Source: JBBQZP01 sp038207585 (GTDB lineage Bacteria; Pseudomonadota; Alphaproteobacteria; Rhodobacterales; Rhodobacteraceae). Taken from it: a stretch of 64,000 nucleotides of DNA. Within the stretch, counting starts at the first letter, position 1, and each line of letters starts with the position of its first letter. The stretch is from the NCBI GenBank assembly GCA_038207585.1, contig JBBQZP010000012.1, forward strand, positions 1 through 64,000. The letters run 5' to 3'. The notes under the pieces are model-generated. The model was not told the DNA's origin, did no database searches, and saw only the letters and a list, made by a program, of their open reading frames with translations. Shown one piece after another: positions 7,726 through 16,580 of this stretch. A program made the position numbers and the translations under genes.

Positions 7726-8757
7726 TCAGTCGAACGTGCCGGTCACCCGCCCAAGCAGCATGAACGCGCGGGCGGTGCGGGTGTCGGCCAGATCGGCGAT
7801 ATCGGCGTCGCTGGCGCGGGCCTCGAACCCGGTGAAGCCCTTGTCGAAGGTGCGCAGGAAATGGTGCCCTGCATCGCGAAAGATCGGGTCTTCCTTCATC
7901 CGCGCGGCGGTCAGTGCCAGGCTCGAGCGGTCGCGGATACCGCCCAGGGCCGCAATCGCGCGGCCGCGCTCTCCCGCCGCAAACCGCCGCCAGACATCGG
8001 CGCGGGCGCGGTCGGGGGCAAGGTCATCCATATAGATGCCCTCCTGGCTTAGCAGCGTCAGCACATCCTGCGCCGCGCGGACCAGTTTTGAGGCCTCTCG
8101 GTCTTCCAGTGCCAGCCGCAGCGCGCGAAACCCGGCGCGGTCTTCGGCCGTTTCCGGAAAGTTCAGCGCCATGATCAGATCGCGCATCGCCAGCGGCGCC
8201 TGCATGTCTTCAGCGGGTGTGCCCAGCGCCAGGGCGGGCTGGTCCTCGGTGGCGGACGCGGGTCGCGGAGCCACCATCGCGCGGCTGTGGTCTGCCGAAG
8301 GCACCGTCTGCGCTGGATCGCGGCGACTGGTGAACATCGCGAGGACCGCATCGGTCTGCCGCTGCGCAGCGACAATCTCGTCCAGCTTCTTTTCCACCGA
8401 TGGCTTCATCGCGGCCGTTTGTGCCGCCGTCTGGGCCGCCGCGGCACTTGCGACATAGGCGTTGCGCATCGCATCAACCGCCGCCTGCAGCCGCGCGGCC
8501 TCGCCCCGCAACGACCGGATCATCCGTAAGGTGGTGACCGAAACCCAGATTAGCGCCAGTGGCATGAACACCACCATCAGCGTCATGATCACATCGACCG
8601 ACGATCCGCCGCGCCCCCAGATCGCGGTGATCAGCACCGCCAACACCCAGATCACGCTCAGCGCAATTGCAATCACCTCTGGCCCCAGCCGCCCGGCTGC
8701 TGCCTCCAGGCGCTGCTGCAGGATCGGGTCGACCGGTTTTTGCCGAGGGTCTTTCAT
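7726..8757 (-). CDS. Membrane protein of unknown function beside greA
   Basis: A 343-residue protein with two N-terminal membrane helices (about residues 28-46 and 56-76: VIAIALSVIWVLAVLITAIW and the following VIMTLMVVFMPLALIWVSV), then an Ala/Gln-rich probable coiled coil to about residue 140, a Pro/Ala-rich linker, and a soluble C-terminal domain that starts near APLAMRDLIMALNFPET. The C-terminal domain contains GIYMDDLAPDRARADVWRRF and ends KGFTGFEARASDADIADLADTRTARAFMLLGRVTGTFD-like sequence of Rhodobacterales type. I do not recognise a named function. It lies 37 bases downstream of greA on the same strand and is probably co-transcribed. Confidence 0.65.
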   Translation of the reverse strand: MKDPRQKPVDPILQQRLEAAAGRLGPEVIAIALSVIWVLAVLITAIWGRGGSSVDVIMTLMVVFMPLALIWVSVTTLRMIRSLRGEAARLQAAVDAMRNAYVASAAAAQTAAQTAAMKPSVEKKLDEIVAAQRQTDAVLAMFTSRRDPAQTVPSADHSRAMVAPRPASATEDQPALALGTPAEDMQAPLAMRDLIMALNFPETAEDRAGFRALRLALEDREASKLVRAAQDVLTLLSQEGIYMDDLAPDRARADVWRRFAAGERGRAIAALGGIRDRSSLALTAARMKEDPIFRDAGHHFLRTFDKGFTGFEARASDADIADLADTRTARAFMLLGRVTGTFD

Positions 8758-8794
8758 TGCAGCCCTTGCCCCCGCCCTTGCTCCTGCGCCATGC

Positions 8795-9265
8795 CTAGAC
8801 GTAGCGCACCTTGACGACTTCGTAGTCGCGCTGCCCGCCCGGGGTTTTCACCTCGACGCTGTCGCCCTCATCCTTGCCGATAAGCGCGCGGGCCAACGGC
8901 GCGCGGATGTTCAACAAACCATTGTCGATATCGGCCTCTGCCTCGCCCACAATCTGGAAAACCTTTTCCTCGCCGGACTCTTCATCCACCAGCGTGACCT
9001 CGGCACCGAACTTGATGGCACCCGAAAGGCGTGAGGTGTCGATCACATCGGCCAGCGACAACATCGCCTCCAGTTCCTTGATGCGGCCCTCGATGAAGCT
9101 CTGCTTTTCACGCGCCGAATGATATTCGGCGTTTTCCGACAGGTCGCCATGCTCGCGCGCCTCGGCAATCGCCCGGATGATCGCAGGGCGTTCGATGGAT
9201 TTCAGAACCTTGAGTTCATCTTCCAGAGCGGTGTGACCCTTGCGGGTCATAGGGAACTTTTCCAT
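8795..9265 (-). CDS. greA: Transcription elongation factor GreA
   Basis: The 156-residue protein rescues backtracked RNA polymerase by stimulating cleavage of the nascent transcript. The N-terminal coiled coil carries AREHGDLSENAEYHSAREKQ, with the acidic tip residues (D and E of DLSENAEY) that reach into the polymerase active site. The C-terminal FKBP-like domain follows from about residue 80 (IKFGAEVTLVDEESGEE). Length and motif order match GreA rather than GreB. Confidence 0.95.
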   Translation of the reverse strand: MEKFPMTRKGHTALEDELKVLKSIERPAIIRAIAEAREHGDLSENAEYHSAREKQSFIEGRIKELEAMLSLADVIDTSRLSGAIKFGAEVTLVDEESGEEKVFQIVGEAEADIDNGLLNIRAPLARALIGKDEGDSVEVKTPGGQRDYEVVKVRYV

Positions 9266-9457
9266 CAGGCTTCACACGAATGAAGAAAGCCACGGCCTTG
9301 CGGACCATGACCTCGGGTTGGTTTCCACGCTACATGACCGAACCCGCGCGCAGATTGCAAGACCCTCGCAACCCCTGCGGGCGGAAAGCGGCAGGCGTGC
9401 CGCATTGAACCGCCACCTTGAGCCCCCGCCTTGTCCCGCCGTGATGCCGCGTTACGA

Positions 9458-9485
9458 TTGACCCTTGAAGGTGGCTTGGGATACC
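9458..9485 (+). promoter_or_regulatory. Candidate promoter of the ETF-ubiquinone oxidoreductase gene
   Basis: TTGACC at 9458-9463 and GATACC at 9480-9485 are separated by 16 bases and lie about 38 bases before the etfD start. The -35 box is good and the -10 box is weak, so the call is tentative. The rest of the 257-base gap between greA and this gene shows no gene or clear structure. Confidence 0.35.
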
Positions 9486-9522
9486 CCTTCAATGCAAAGA
9501 CAACCGCGCGGGAGATGACGGC

Positions 9523-11172
9523 ATGGCCGAAGTGACACGGGAATCGATGGAGTATGACGTGGTGATCGTCGGCGCGGGGCCTGCGGGCCTGTCTGCTGCG
9601 ATCCGTCTGAAGCAACTCGATCCGGAACGCTCGGTCGTGGTGATGGAAAAAGGGTCAGAAGTCGGCGCGCATATTCTTTCGGGCGCTGTGCTGGACCCCT
9701 CGGGGCTGGATGCCCTGTTGCCCGATTGGCGCGATATGGACAGCCCGGTCAAGGTGCCGGTTGTCGAGGATAATTTCTACATGATGGGCCCGGCGGGCCA
9801 GATCCGCATCCCGAACTGGCCGATGCCACCGCTGATGAACAACCACGGCAATTACATCGTCTCGATGGCGAACGTCTGCCGCTGGCTCGCGGGCGTGGCC
9901 GAAGGTCTGGGGGTCGAGATTTTTCCCGGCATGTCCTGTTCGGCGCTGGTTTACGGCGATGCCGGCCAGGTGCGCGGCGTGGTTGCGGGCGAATTCGGGA
10001 TCAACCCCGACGGCACCCCCGGCCCGAACTACGAGCCGGGGCTGGAGCTTCTGGGCAAATACGTTTTTCTGTCGGAAGGCGTGCGCGGCAGCTTGTCGAA
10101 AGAGGTGATCGCGAAATACGATCTTTCGGCGGGCAAAGAGCCGCAGAAATACGGCCTTGGCATGAAGGAAATCTGGGAGATTGATCCCGAAAAGCACCAT
10201 CTTGGCCGCGTCACGCACACGATGGGCTGGCCGCTGGGGGCCAATGCGGGCGGCGGGTCTTTCCTTTATCACATTGAGAACAATCAGGTTTATGTGGGTT
10301 TTGTGGTTCATCTGAACTACCAGAACCCGCATCTTTACCCCTATATGGAATTCCAACGCTTCAAGCATCACCCGATGATCGCCGAACTGCTGAAGGGCGG
10401 CAAACGGGTGGCCTACGGCGCACGGGCGATCTCTGAGGGCGGCTGGCAGTCGATCCCCAAGATGGTGGCCCCGGGTGTGGCTTTGTTGGGGTGCAGTGCG
10501 GGGCTGGTGAACGTGCCGCGCATCAAAGGCAATCACAACGCGATGCTCTCGGGGATTGCGGCGGCTGAGGCCGCCTTCGTTGCCCTGAATGCCGGCAGGT
10601 CCAGCGACGAGTTGACCGAATACGAGGTGCTGGTGCGCGGCGGGGCGATTGGCGCAGATCTGAAAAAGGTGCGTAACGTCAAACCCTTGTGGTCGAAATA
10701 CGGGCTGATTGCCTCGCTGATGGGCGGGGGCCTTGATATGTGGACGAACACGCTGGGCTTCAGCCTGTTTGGCACGCTGGGCCACGGCAAGACCGACGCG
10801 GCGGCAACCGGACTGGCGGCAGATTTCAAACCCATCGACTACCCCCGCCCCGACGGCGTTCTGTCGTTTGACCGGCTGACCAATGTGGCCTTCAGCTTTA
10901 CCAACCACGACGAAAACCAGCCCTGCCACCTGACGCTGAAAGACCCGTCAGTGCCCATCGCCGTGAACCTGCCCAAATACGCCGAACCCGCACAACGCTA
11001 TTGCCCGGCAGGGGTGTATGAGGTGGTGGCCGAACCCGGCAAGGACCCGCGTTTCGTGATCAATTTCCAGAACTGCGTGCATTGCAAAACCTGCGACATC
11101 AAGGACCCCAGCCAGAACATCGTCTGGAAAACTCCGCAGGGCGGCGGCGGCCCGAACTATCCGAACATGTGA
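9523..11172 (+). CDS. etfD: Electron transfer flavoprotein-ubiquinone oxidoreductase
   Basis: This 549-residue membrane-associated flavoprotein takes electrons from ETF, reduced by acyl-CoA and related dehydrogenases, and passes them to ubiquinone. The FAD-binding Rossmann motif VVIVGAGPAGLSAAIRLKQL begins at about residue 14. Four cysteines for the 4Fe-4S cluster lie near the C-terminus in CPAGVYEV and NCVHCKTCDIKDPSQNI, followed by the family ending GGGGPNYPNM. The length matches the family. The next small gene starts inside its stop codon (TGATG). Confidence 0.96.
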   Translation: MAEVTRESMEYDVVIVGAGPAGLSAAIRLKQLDPERSVVVMEKGSEVGAHILSGAVLDPSGLDALLPDWRDMDSPVKVPVVEDNFYMMGPAGQIRIPNWPMPPLMNNHGNYIVSMANVCRWLAGVAEGLGVEIFPGMSCSALVYGDAGQVRGVVAGEFGINPDGTPGPNYEPGLELLGKYVFLSEGVRGSLSKEVIAKYDLSAGKEPQKYGLGMKEIWEIDPEKHHLGRVTHTMGWPLGANAGGGSFLYHIENNQVYVGFVVHLNYQNPHLYPYMEFQRFKHHPMIAELLKGGKRVAYGARAISEGGWQSIPKMVAPGVALLGCSAGLVNVPRIKGNHNAMLSGIAAAEAAFVALNAGRSSDELTEYEVLVRGGAIGADLKKVRNVKPLWSKYGLIASLMGGGLDMWTNTLGFSLFGTLGHGKTDAAATGLAADFKPIDYPRPDGVLSFDRLTNVAFSFTNHDENQPCHLTLKDPSVPIAVNLPKYAEPAQRYCPAGVYEVVAEPGKDPRFVINFQNCVHCKTCDIKDPSQNIVWKTPQGGGGPNYPNM

Positions 11173-11609
11173 TGCCAGATGTCAGCCGCGATCAGATTCT
11201 GCAGTTTGCCGAAAGCGAACTCGGGAAGGCGCTTCCCGTTGAAAAGCAGTCAGATATCCTTCGGCTGACCGGAACGGACGGCGATGATGCGGTTGGCTTC
11301 ATTGCGGCGTTCGGCAAGGCGTTTTCGGTCGATTTAACCGGCTACGAACCGGCGCAACACCATTTCGGTGAAGGCTGGGCGGTTTCGCTGAGCTGGCCCT
11401 TTGCGAACCCGCGCATCGAGCATTCCAAGGTTCCGTTGTCGATCAGCCTTCTGCACCGCGCCGCAACCGAGGGGCGCTGGCCGATGACCTACCCCGAACG
11501 CAGGGCGACTGCGCCAGCACCTTGGCACCTTTTGAATTTTCCGATCCTGCTGATCGGGCTTGGCGCGGCCTGCGCGCTGACTCTGGAACTTTTCCACCTG
11601 ATCTTCTGA
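11172..11609 (+). CDS. Acyl-carrier-like protein (DUF1493-like) with C-terminal membrane helix
   Basis: A 145-residue protein. The first 80 residues (LQFAESELGKALPVEKQSDI, then GTDGDDAVGFIAAFGKAFSVDL) recall DUF1493, a family with an acyl-carrier-protein-like helical fold; the serine used for phosphopantetheine in true ACPs is replaced by DDA here. The last 25 residues (LLNFPILLIGLGAACALTL) form one membrane helix. The start overlaps the stop of the ETF-QO gene by one base, so the two proteins are probably made together. The link to acyl-CoA electron transfer is inferred from position only. Confidence 0.6.
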   Translation: MPDVSRDQILQFAESELGKALPVEKQSDILRLTGTDGDDAVGFIAAFGKAFSVDLTGYEPAQHHFGEGWAVSLSWPFANPRIEHSKVPLSISLLHRAATEGRWPMTYPERRATAPAPWHLLNFPILLIGLGAACALTLELFHLIF

Positions 11610-11740
11610 TCAATCGCAATGACGATTGCGCGATCCATTGCCCGCGATCGCTGCAATTCGCGCCATAAGATTGCTTTGCGCGTCACGCGGACCTAGATTG
11701 ACCGAAAGCCGAATGGCCTAACGTCCTTGCGGAGACCCCG

Positions 11741-13456
11741 ATGCCCCAAAATCCCCGGCGCGTGCTTGCAGCCCTTGCTCTGATCGTGGCCCTTGTCCCC
11801 GCCCCGCTGCTGGCTGAAGAGGATGCGGGCGCGTACCTGGCCGCGCGCGTGGCTGGGGCAGACCGCGATTACACGGCGGCCTCGCTGTGGTTTACCCGCG
11901 CGCTGCTGGGCGACCCGAACAATACCGCCCTGATGGCCGGCGCGATCGAGGCGAATCTGGCACTTGGCAAGTTTGAGCAAGCGGCGGCCATCGCGCACCA
12001 GTTACAGGCAACGGGCGAAAAAAACGAGATATCGTTGCTCGCCATTCTTGCCGATCAGGCGAAAAAGGGCGATTTTGAGGGTATTCTGGACGATGCCAAG
12101 ACAGGCAAGACCGAAAACACGCTACTTGCCGGCCTGATCAACGCTTGGGCCGAATTTGGCGCGGGCCGGATGTCGGACGCTTCGGCAGGCTTTGACAAGC
12201 TGGCGCAAAGCAAGGACATCGCCCCGATTGCGGTCTTTCAAAAGGCGTTGGCCCTTGCCGCTGCAGGTGACTTCGAAGGGGCGGACAAGATCTTTGCGGG
12301 CCCGCTGTCAGGCCCCCTGCACAGTTCCGCCCGCGCGATCATTGCCCATGCGCAGGTTCTCAGCCAGCTGGAGCGTAACGACGACGCGCTCAAGATGCTC
12401 AACACCGTTTTCGTGCCGGGGCAGGACCCCGGCATTGACGACCTGCGCGCCCGGCTTGAGGCCAAGGAAACGGTGCCGTTCGACATTGTACGCTCTGCGT
12501 CCGATGGGATTGCCGAAGTGTTCTTCACCATCGCGGCCAGCCTTCTGGGCCAGCCCGAACCCGCCGCGAGCCTGCTTTACGCCCGCATCGCCGCCTATCT
12601 GCGCCCCGACCATACCGAGGCGGTGCTGATGACCGGCGGAATTCTGAGCCAAGTGGGGCAGAACGGCCTTGCGACCGAGGTTTACACGCAGATCCTCAAC
12701 ACCGATCCTGCGTTTCACATCGCCGAAATGGGCCGCGCCAATGCCCTGACGGGCGAGGGCAAGAACGAGGCCGCAATCGAGGTTTTGCAAGCGCTGAGCC
12801 GCAGCCACCCCAAGATCATTTCGGTGCAAAAAGAACTGGGTGACGCCCTGCGGCGCGAGGAAAAATTTGCCGAAGCCGTGACTGCCTATGATGCGGCGAT
12901 TGCGCTGACCGCTCCGGGGCAGACCGATGGCGTCTGGATTCTGTACTACAGCCGGGGCATCTGTCTGGAACGGTCGGATCAGTGGGACAAGGCCGAGGCC
13001 GACATGCGCATGGCATTGAAACTGCAGCCCGATCAGCCGCAGGTGCTCAATTATCTGGGCTATTCCTTCCTCGAAAAGAACACCAATCTGGATGAGGCGC
13101 TGGCGATGATCGAACGCGCCGCCAGGGCCGAACCGAAATCAGGCGCGGTCATCGACAGTCTGGCCTGGGCCTATTTCAGGCTTGGCCGCTACGCCGATGC
13201 CGTAGCCCCGATGGAGCGTGCCTCGCTGCTGGAGCCGCTTGATCCGGTCGTGACCGACCATCTGGGCGATGTTTACTGGGCCGTGGGTCGCCGGATCGAG
13301 GCGGAATTCCAGTGGCACCGCGCCCTGTCGTTCAAGCCCGAAGAAAAGGACGCCGCGCGCATCCAGCGCAAGCTGGACGTAGGCCTTGATGCCGTTCTGG
13401 CCGAAGAAGGCGCCAAGCCTCTGACCCCCGTTGATGCCGCCGCAAACAACAACTGA
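11741..13456 (+). CDS. TPR-repeat protein, exported
   Basis: A 571-residue protein with a cleavable signal peptide (RRVLAALALIVALVPAPLLAEE; cleavage after LLA is likely). The rest is built of tetratricopeptide helices: AASLWFTRALLGDPNN near residue 45, QVLNYLGYSFLEKNTNLDEALAMIERAARAEPKSG near residue 430 and DPVVTDHLGDVYWAVGRRIEAEFQWHRAL near residue 505. It probably acts in the periplasm as a scaffold; Rhodobacterales genomes carry similar proteins directly before ispE. It overlaps the ispE start by 23 bases. Confidence 0.85.
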   Translation: MPQNPRRVLAALALIVALVPAPLLAEEDAGAYLAARVAGADRDYTAASLWFTRALLGDPNNTALMAGAIEANLALGKFEQAAAIAHQLQATGEKNEISLLAILADQAKKGDFEGILDDAKTGKTENTLLAGLINAWAEFGAGRMSDASAGFDKLAQSKDIAPIAVFQKALALAAAGDFEGADKIFAGPLSGPLHSSARAIIAHAQVLSQLERNDDALKMLNTVFVPGQDPGIDDLRARLEAKETVPFDIVRSASDGIAEVFFTIAASLLGQPEPAASLLYARIAAYLRPDHTEAVLMTGGILSQVGQNGLATEVYTQILNTDPAFHIAEMGRANALTGEGKNEAAIEVLQALSRSHPKIISVQKELGDALRREEKFAEAVTAYDAAIALTAPGQTDGVWILYYSRGICLERSDQWDKAEADMRMALKLQPDQPQVLNYLGYSFLEKNTNLDEALAMIERAARAEPKSGAVIDSLAWAYFRLGRYADAVAPMERASLLEPLDPVVTDHLGDVYWAVGRRIEAEFQWHRALSFKPEEKDAARIQRKLDVGLDAVLAEEGAKPLTPVDAAANNN

Positions 13457-14279
13457 ATTCGCCCCGGCGAAGATAAACCTGACGCTGCACGTCACCGGGC
13501 AGCGGCCCGACGGATATCATCTGCTGGACAGTCTGGTGGTGTTTTCGAACATCAGCGATGTTGTGACCTTGACCCCGTCGGATGCACCAGAGTTCACCAT
13601 TGACGGGCCCGAGGCGCACGCCCTTGTTGCCGACGACACCAACCTTGTGATGCAGGCGGCGCGGCTGATCGCCCCGGACCTGCGCGCCCATATCCGGCTG
13701 ACGAAAAACCTTCCCGTTGCCTCCGGCATCGGCGGCGGGTCGGCGGATGCGGCGGCGGTGTTGCGGGCGATTGCGCGGATCGGGGCATATGCTTTGCCGC
13801 CTGAACCGGATTTGCTGCAACTGGGTGCAGACGTGCCGGCCTGCGTCGCTTTGACCCCGTGCCGGATGCGGGGTATCGGCGATGATCTGGCCCCGGTTCC
13901 CACGCTGCCTGCGCTGGATATCGTGCTGGTCAATCCACGCATTGCCGTCCCGACCCCGGCGGTCTTTGCGGCCCTTGGGCGTCGCGACAACCCGCCGATG
14001 CCAGAGGTGCTGCCGGAATGGACCAGCGCCGCGCTGTTTTGCGATTGGCTTTTCGGCCAACGAAACGACCTTCTGGCCCCGGCGCTGGATCTTGCGCCCG
14101 AGATTGCCGAGGCACTGGCCCTGATCAAGCGTACCGGGTGCCTTTTTGCCGGAATGTCGGGGTCTGGCGCCACCTGTTTCGGCCTTTATCCGCGCGATGG
14201 ACATTCGGCCAAGGCCGCCGAGGCGCAGGTTCAGGGGCAAAAGCCCGGCTGGTGGGCGAAATCGGGCAAAATCAACTGA
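13434..14279 (+). CDS. ispE: 4-diphosphocytidyl-2-C-methyl-D-erythritol kinase
   Basis: A 281-residue GHMP kinase of the MEP isoprenoid pathway that phosphorylates CDP-methylerythritol. The N-terminus FAPAKINLTLHVTGQRPDGYH and the ATP loop PVASGIGGGSADAAAVLRAI (about residue 92) are diagnostic; the C-terminal GMSGSGATCFGL motif is also present. The ATG at 13434 lies within the end of the TPR gene. The last eight bases overlap, on the other strand, the end of the polyprenyl synthase gene, another isoprenoid step. Confidence 0.95.
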   Translation: MPPQTTTEFAPAKINLTLHVTGQRPDGYHLLDSLVVFSNISDVVTLTPSDAPEFTIDGPEAHALVADDTNLVMQAARLIAPDLRAHIRLTKNLPVASGIGGGSADAAAVLRAIARIGAYALPPEPDLLQLGADVPACVALTPCRMRGIGDDLAPVPTLPALDIVLVNPRIAVPTPAVFAALGRRDNPPMPEVLPEWTSAALFCDWLFGQRNDLLAPALDLAPEIAEALALIKRTGCLFAGMSGSGATCFGLYPRDGHSAKAAEAQVQGQKPGWWAKSGKIN

Positions 14280-15273
14280 CGCGCGAAACGACGTAACCGG
14301 CCAGCGCATCCAGCATGTCGCGCAACGGATGTTCAGGCAGCACCGCCAAAGCGGCGCGTGCCTTCGCCGCCCACATCAGCGCATCGTCGCGCGCGGCATC
14401 CATTGCGCCGTGGCGCGCCATGATCGCAAGCGCCTGCGCCAGATCGCCGTCGCGCTGATCGCCCTTTTCAATCGTCCGGCTCCAGAAGGCGCGCTCTTCC
14501 GGCGTTGCCGCCGTCATCGCTTTGATCACCGGCAACGTAAGCTTGCGTTCGCGGAAATCATCGCCAGTGTTCTTGCCGATGGCAACCGCAGACCCGCCGT
14601 AATCCAGAAGATCATCGACAATCTGAAACGCAACGCCCAGCGCATCGCCATAGGTGAACAGCGCGCGCACCTGATCTTCGGGCGCACCAGCAATCACCCC
14701 GCCGACCTCGGTTGCCGCAGAAAACAGCGCCGCCGTCTTGCCGCGCACGACCTGCAGATAAATGGCCTCGGTGGTGGCCAGATTCTGCGCGGCGGTCAGT
14801 TGCAGCACCTCGCCCTCGGCGATGGTGGCCGACGCATTCGACAGGATATCCAGAACCCGCAGATTGCCGGTTTCGACCATCAACTGAAAACTGCGCGCAA
14901 ACAGATAATCGCCGACCAGCACCGAAGATTTGTTATCCCACAAGAGGTTGGCCGTGGGCCGCCCCCGCCGGCGCGCGCTTTCGTCAACGACATCGTCATG
15001 CAGCAACGTTGCCGTGTGAATAAATTCGACCGTGGCCGCCAGATGAATGTGGAACGGCCCCGCATAACCACACAGCCGCGCCGCAGCCAGCGTCAGCATT
15101 GGCCGTAGGCGCTTGCCCCCAGCCTCGACCAGATGGGCGGTCACTTCGGGGATGCGCGGCGCGTGTTCGGACGCCATGCGCGTGCGGATCATCGCGTTCA
15201 CCAACGCCAGATCATCTGCCAGATAATCGGCCAGAGTATCCTGCGGTTTTGGCATCTTGTCGATCACACCCAT
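14272..15273 (-). CDS. Polyprenyl diphosphate synthase (octaprenyl/decaprenyl type)
   Basis: A 333-residue trans-prenyltransferase that extends isopentenyl units to the long side chain of ubiquinone. It has the chain-length region EAGGKRLRPMLTLAAARLCG, the first aspartate-rich motif LLHDDVVDESARRRGRPTAN (about residue 80) and the second, QIVDDLLDYGG (about residue 210). Length fits long-chain synthases; eight or ten isoprene units cannot be told apart here. The start MGVIDKMPKPQDTL at 15273 matches the family; an ATG at 15366 would add an unlikely 31-residue extension. Confidence 0.92.
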   Translation of the reverse strand: MGVIDKMPKPQDTLADYLADDLALVNAMIRTRMASEHAPRIPEVTAHLVEAGGKRLRPMLTLAAARLCGYAGPFHIHLAATVEFIHTATLLHDDVVDESARRRGRPTANLLWDNKSSVLVGDYLFARSFQLMVETGNLRVLDILSNASATIAEGEVLQLTAAQNLATTEAIYLQVVRGKTAALFSAATEVGGVIAGAPEDQVRALFTYGDALGVAFQIVDDLLDYGGSAVAIGKNTGDDFRERKLTLPVIKAMTAATPEERAFWSRTIEKGDQRDGDLAQALAIMARHGAMDAARDDALMWAAKARAALAVLPEHPLRDMLDALAGYVVSRVS

Positions 15274-15328
15274 CACGTCCCTGCCCGGCAGGCTCGACAA
15301 ACCGAAGATTTGCCGCCTAACTGTCCCC

Positions 15329-15544
15329 ATGAAAGAACTTTTGCGCAGCACCGATCCCACGATCATCGCTTTTGCTTCGGCTCTTCTTCAGGGCGAGGGT
15401 ATAACGGCGTTTCAGCTGGACGTCCACATGAGCATCCTTGACGGCAGCCTAGGCATATTGCCGCGTCGCATGATGGTGGCCGACCGCGATCTCTATCGCG
15501 CGCGCATCGTGCTGGCCGACAATGATATTCCGACCGGGCTATGA
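15329..15544 (+). CDS. DUF2007-domain small protein
   Basis: A 71-residue protein: KELLRSTDPTIIAFASALLQ, GEGITAFQLDVHMSILDGSL, and LVADRD-like MMVADRDLYRARIVLADNDI. This is the compact DUF2007 fold, thought to be a ligand- or signal-binding module but without a fixed role. It ends with a four-base ATGA overlap into the methyltransferase gene, so the two are translated together. It diverges from the polyprenyl synthase gene with a 55-base gap. Confidence 0.8.
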   Translation: MKELLRSTDPTIIAFASALLQGEGITAFQLDVHMSILDGSLGILPRRMMVADRDLYRARIVLADNDIPTGL

Positions 15545-16311
15545 CCTTTGCGCAAGATGATCTGACCGACGATGCCTTTCTGGGCGGTGCGCTGCAGCTT
15601 TGGCAGCCGCGCCGGGGGTATCGCGCGGCGACCGATCCGGTGTTGCTGGCCGCATCCGTGCCGGCAATGGCGGGGCAATCGGTGCTGGATCTGGGGTGCG
15701 GCGCGGGGGCCGCGGTGCTGTGTCTGGCGGTCCGAGTGCCGGGGCTGCGGTTGGCGGGGGTTGAGGTGCAGCCCGCCTACGCCGACCTTGCCCGACGCAA
15801 TGCCACCCGCGCGGGTCTGACCCTTGACCTGCTGGAGGCTGACATTGCCGTACCGCCGCGGCCGCTACCCCTTCTGTTGCAGGACCGATACGACCACGTC
15901 ATCTCGAATCCACCCTATTTTCCGGCAGACGGCTCATGTTCACCCGACGTAGGCCGCGCCATCGCGCTGAACATTCAGACGCCGATCGCGCGCTTTGTTG
16001 AACTTGCCGCCCGCAGGCTGGCCCCCGGCGGGCATTTCACGTCGATTTTCGCCACCGCCTGCCTGCCCGAGGTTTTGGCGCATCTGGGCGACCTTGGCTC
16101 GGTTACCGTACTGCCGCTGGCCGCGCGCAGTGGCCGCGCGCCCGCCCGGATGATCCTGCAGGCCCGCAAGGGCGGACGCGCCGCGTTCCGGATGCTTGCG
16201 CCCCTGATCCTGCACCGGGGCGAGCGTCACGATGCCGACGGCGACAGCCATTCCACTGCGGCTGCCGCCGTTTTGCGCACAACCGGAGCGTTAGTTGCGT
16301 ATTTTAAGTGA
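15541..16311 (+). CDS. tRNA1(Val) A37 N6-methyltransferase-like protein
   Basis: A 256-residue SAM-dependent methyltransferase. Motif I is VLDLGCGAGAAVLCLAVR (about residue 48) and the amino-methylating catalytic motif is VISNPPYFPADG (about residue 120), the NPPY type used for adenine or glutamine N-methylation. The start region GALQLWQPRRGYRAATDPVLLAA is characteristic of the TrmN6/YfiC group. Coupled to the DUF2007 gene. Confidence 0.85.
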   Translation: MTFAQDDLTDDAFLGGALQLWQPRRGYRAATDPVLLAASVPAMAGQSVLDLGCGAGAAVLCLAVRVPGLRLAGVEVQPAYADLARRNATRAGLTLDLLEADIAVPPRPLPLLLQDRYDHVISNPPYFPADGSCSPDVGRAIALNIQTPIARFVELAARRLAPGGHFTSIFATACLPEVLAHLGDLGSVTVLPLAARSGRAPARMILQARKGGRAAFRMLAPLILHRGERHDADGDSHSTAAAAVLRTTGALVAYFK

Positions 16312-16412
16312 ATACCTGCCCGTTCCGGCCCTTGGCCTTCACTCAAGGGGTGACACGACTCAAGGTTTGTGGTGCAATTGTCATATTGGCTTCACAAAAC
16401 AGGAGGAACGGT

Positions 16413-16580
16413 ATGACCATCGCTTCGCATCTGCAGGAACTGCGCCGCAAGCATGAGGCCTTGTCCGACACGGTGGACCGCGCCCAGCGCACCGCCGCCC
16501 CGGACGCCCTGAAGATTGCCGATCTGAAAAAGCAAAAGCTGAAACTCAAAGAAGAGATTGCGCGCCTGATGCACTCCTAA
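16413..16580 (+). CDS. YdcH-family (DUF465) small coiled-coil protein
   Basis: A 55-residue highly charged protein, almost entirely one coiled-coil helix pair (HLQELRRKHEALSDTVDRAQ then KIADLKKQKLKLKEEIARLM). This is the DUF465/YdcH pattern, abundant in Rhodobacterales, with no firm function. A perfect AGGAGG site lies at 16401, seven bases before the ATG. Its stop overlaps by four bases the end of the convergent exporter gene. Confidence 0.85.
   Translation: MTIASHLQELRRKHEALSDTVDRAQRTAAPDALKIADLKKQKLKLKEEIARLMHS

Noticed and set aside
9655..10929. A 424-codon leftward frame opposite the ETF-QO gene
   Set aside because: No ribosome site and no recognisable domain; shadow of etfD.
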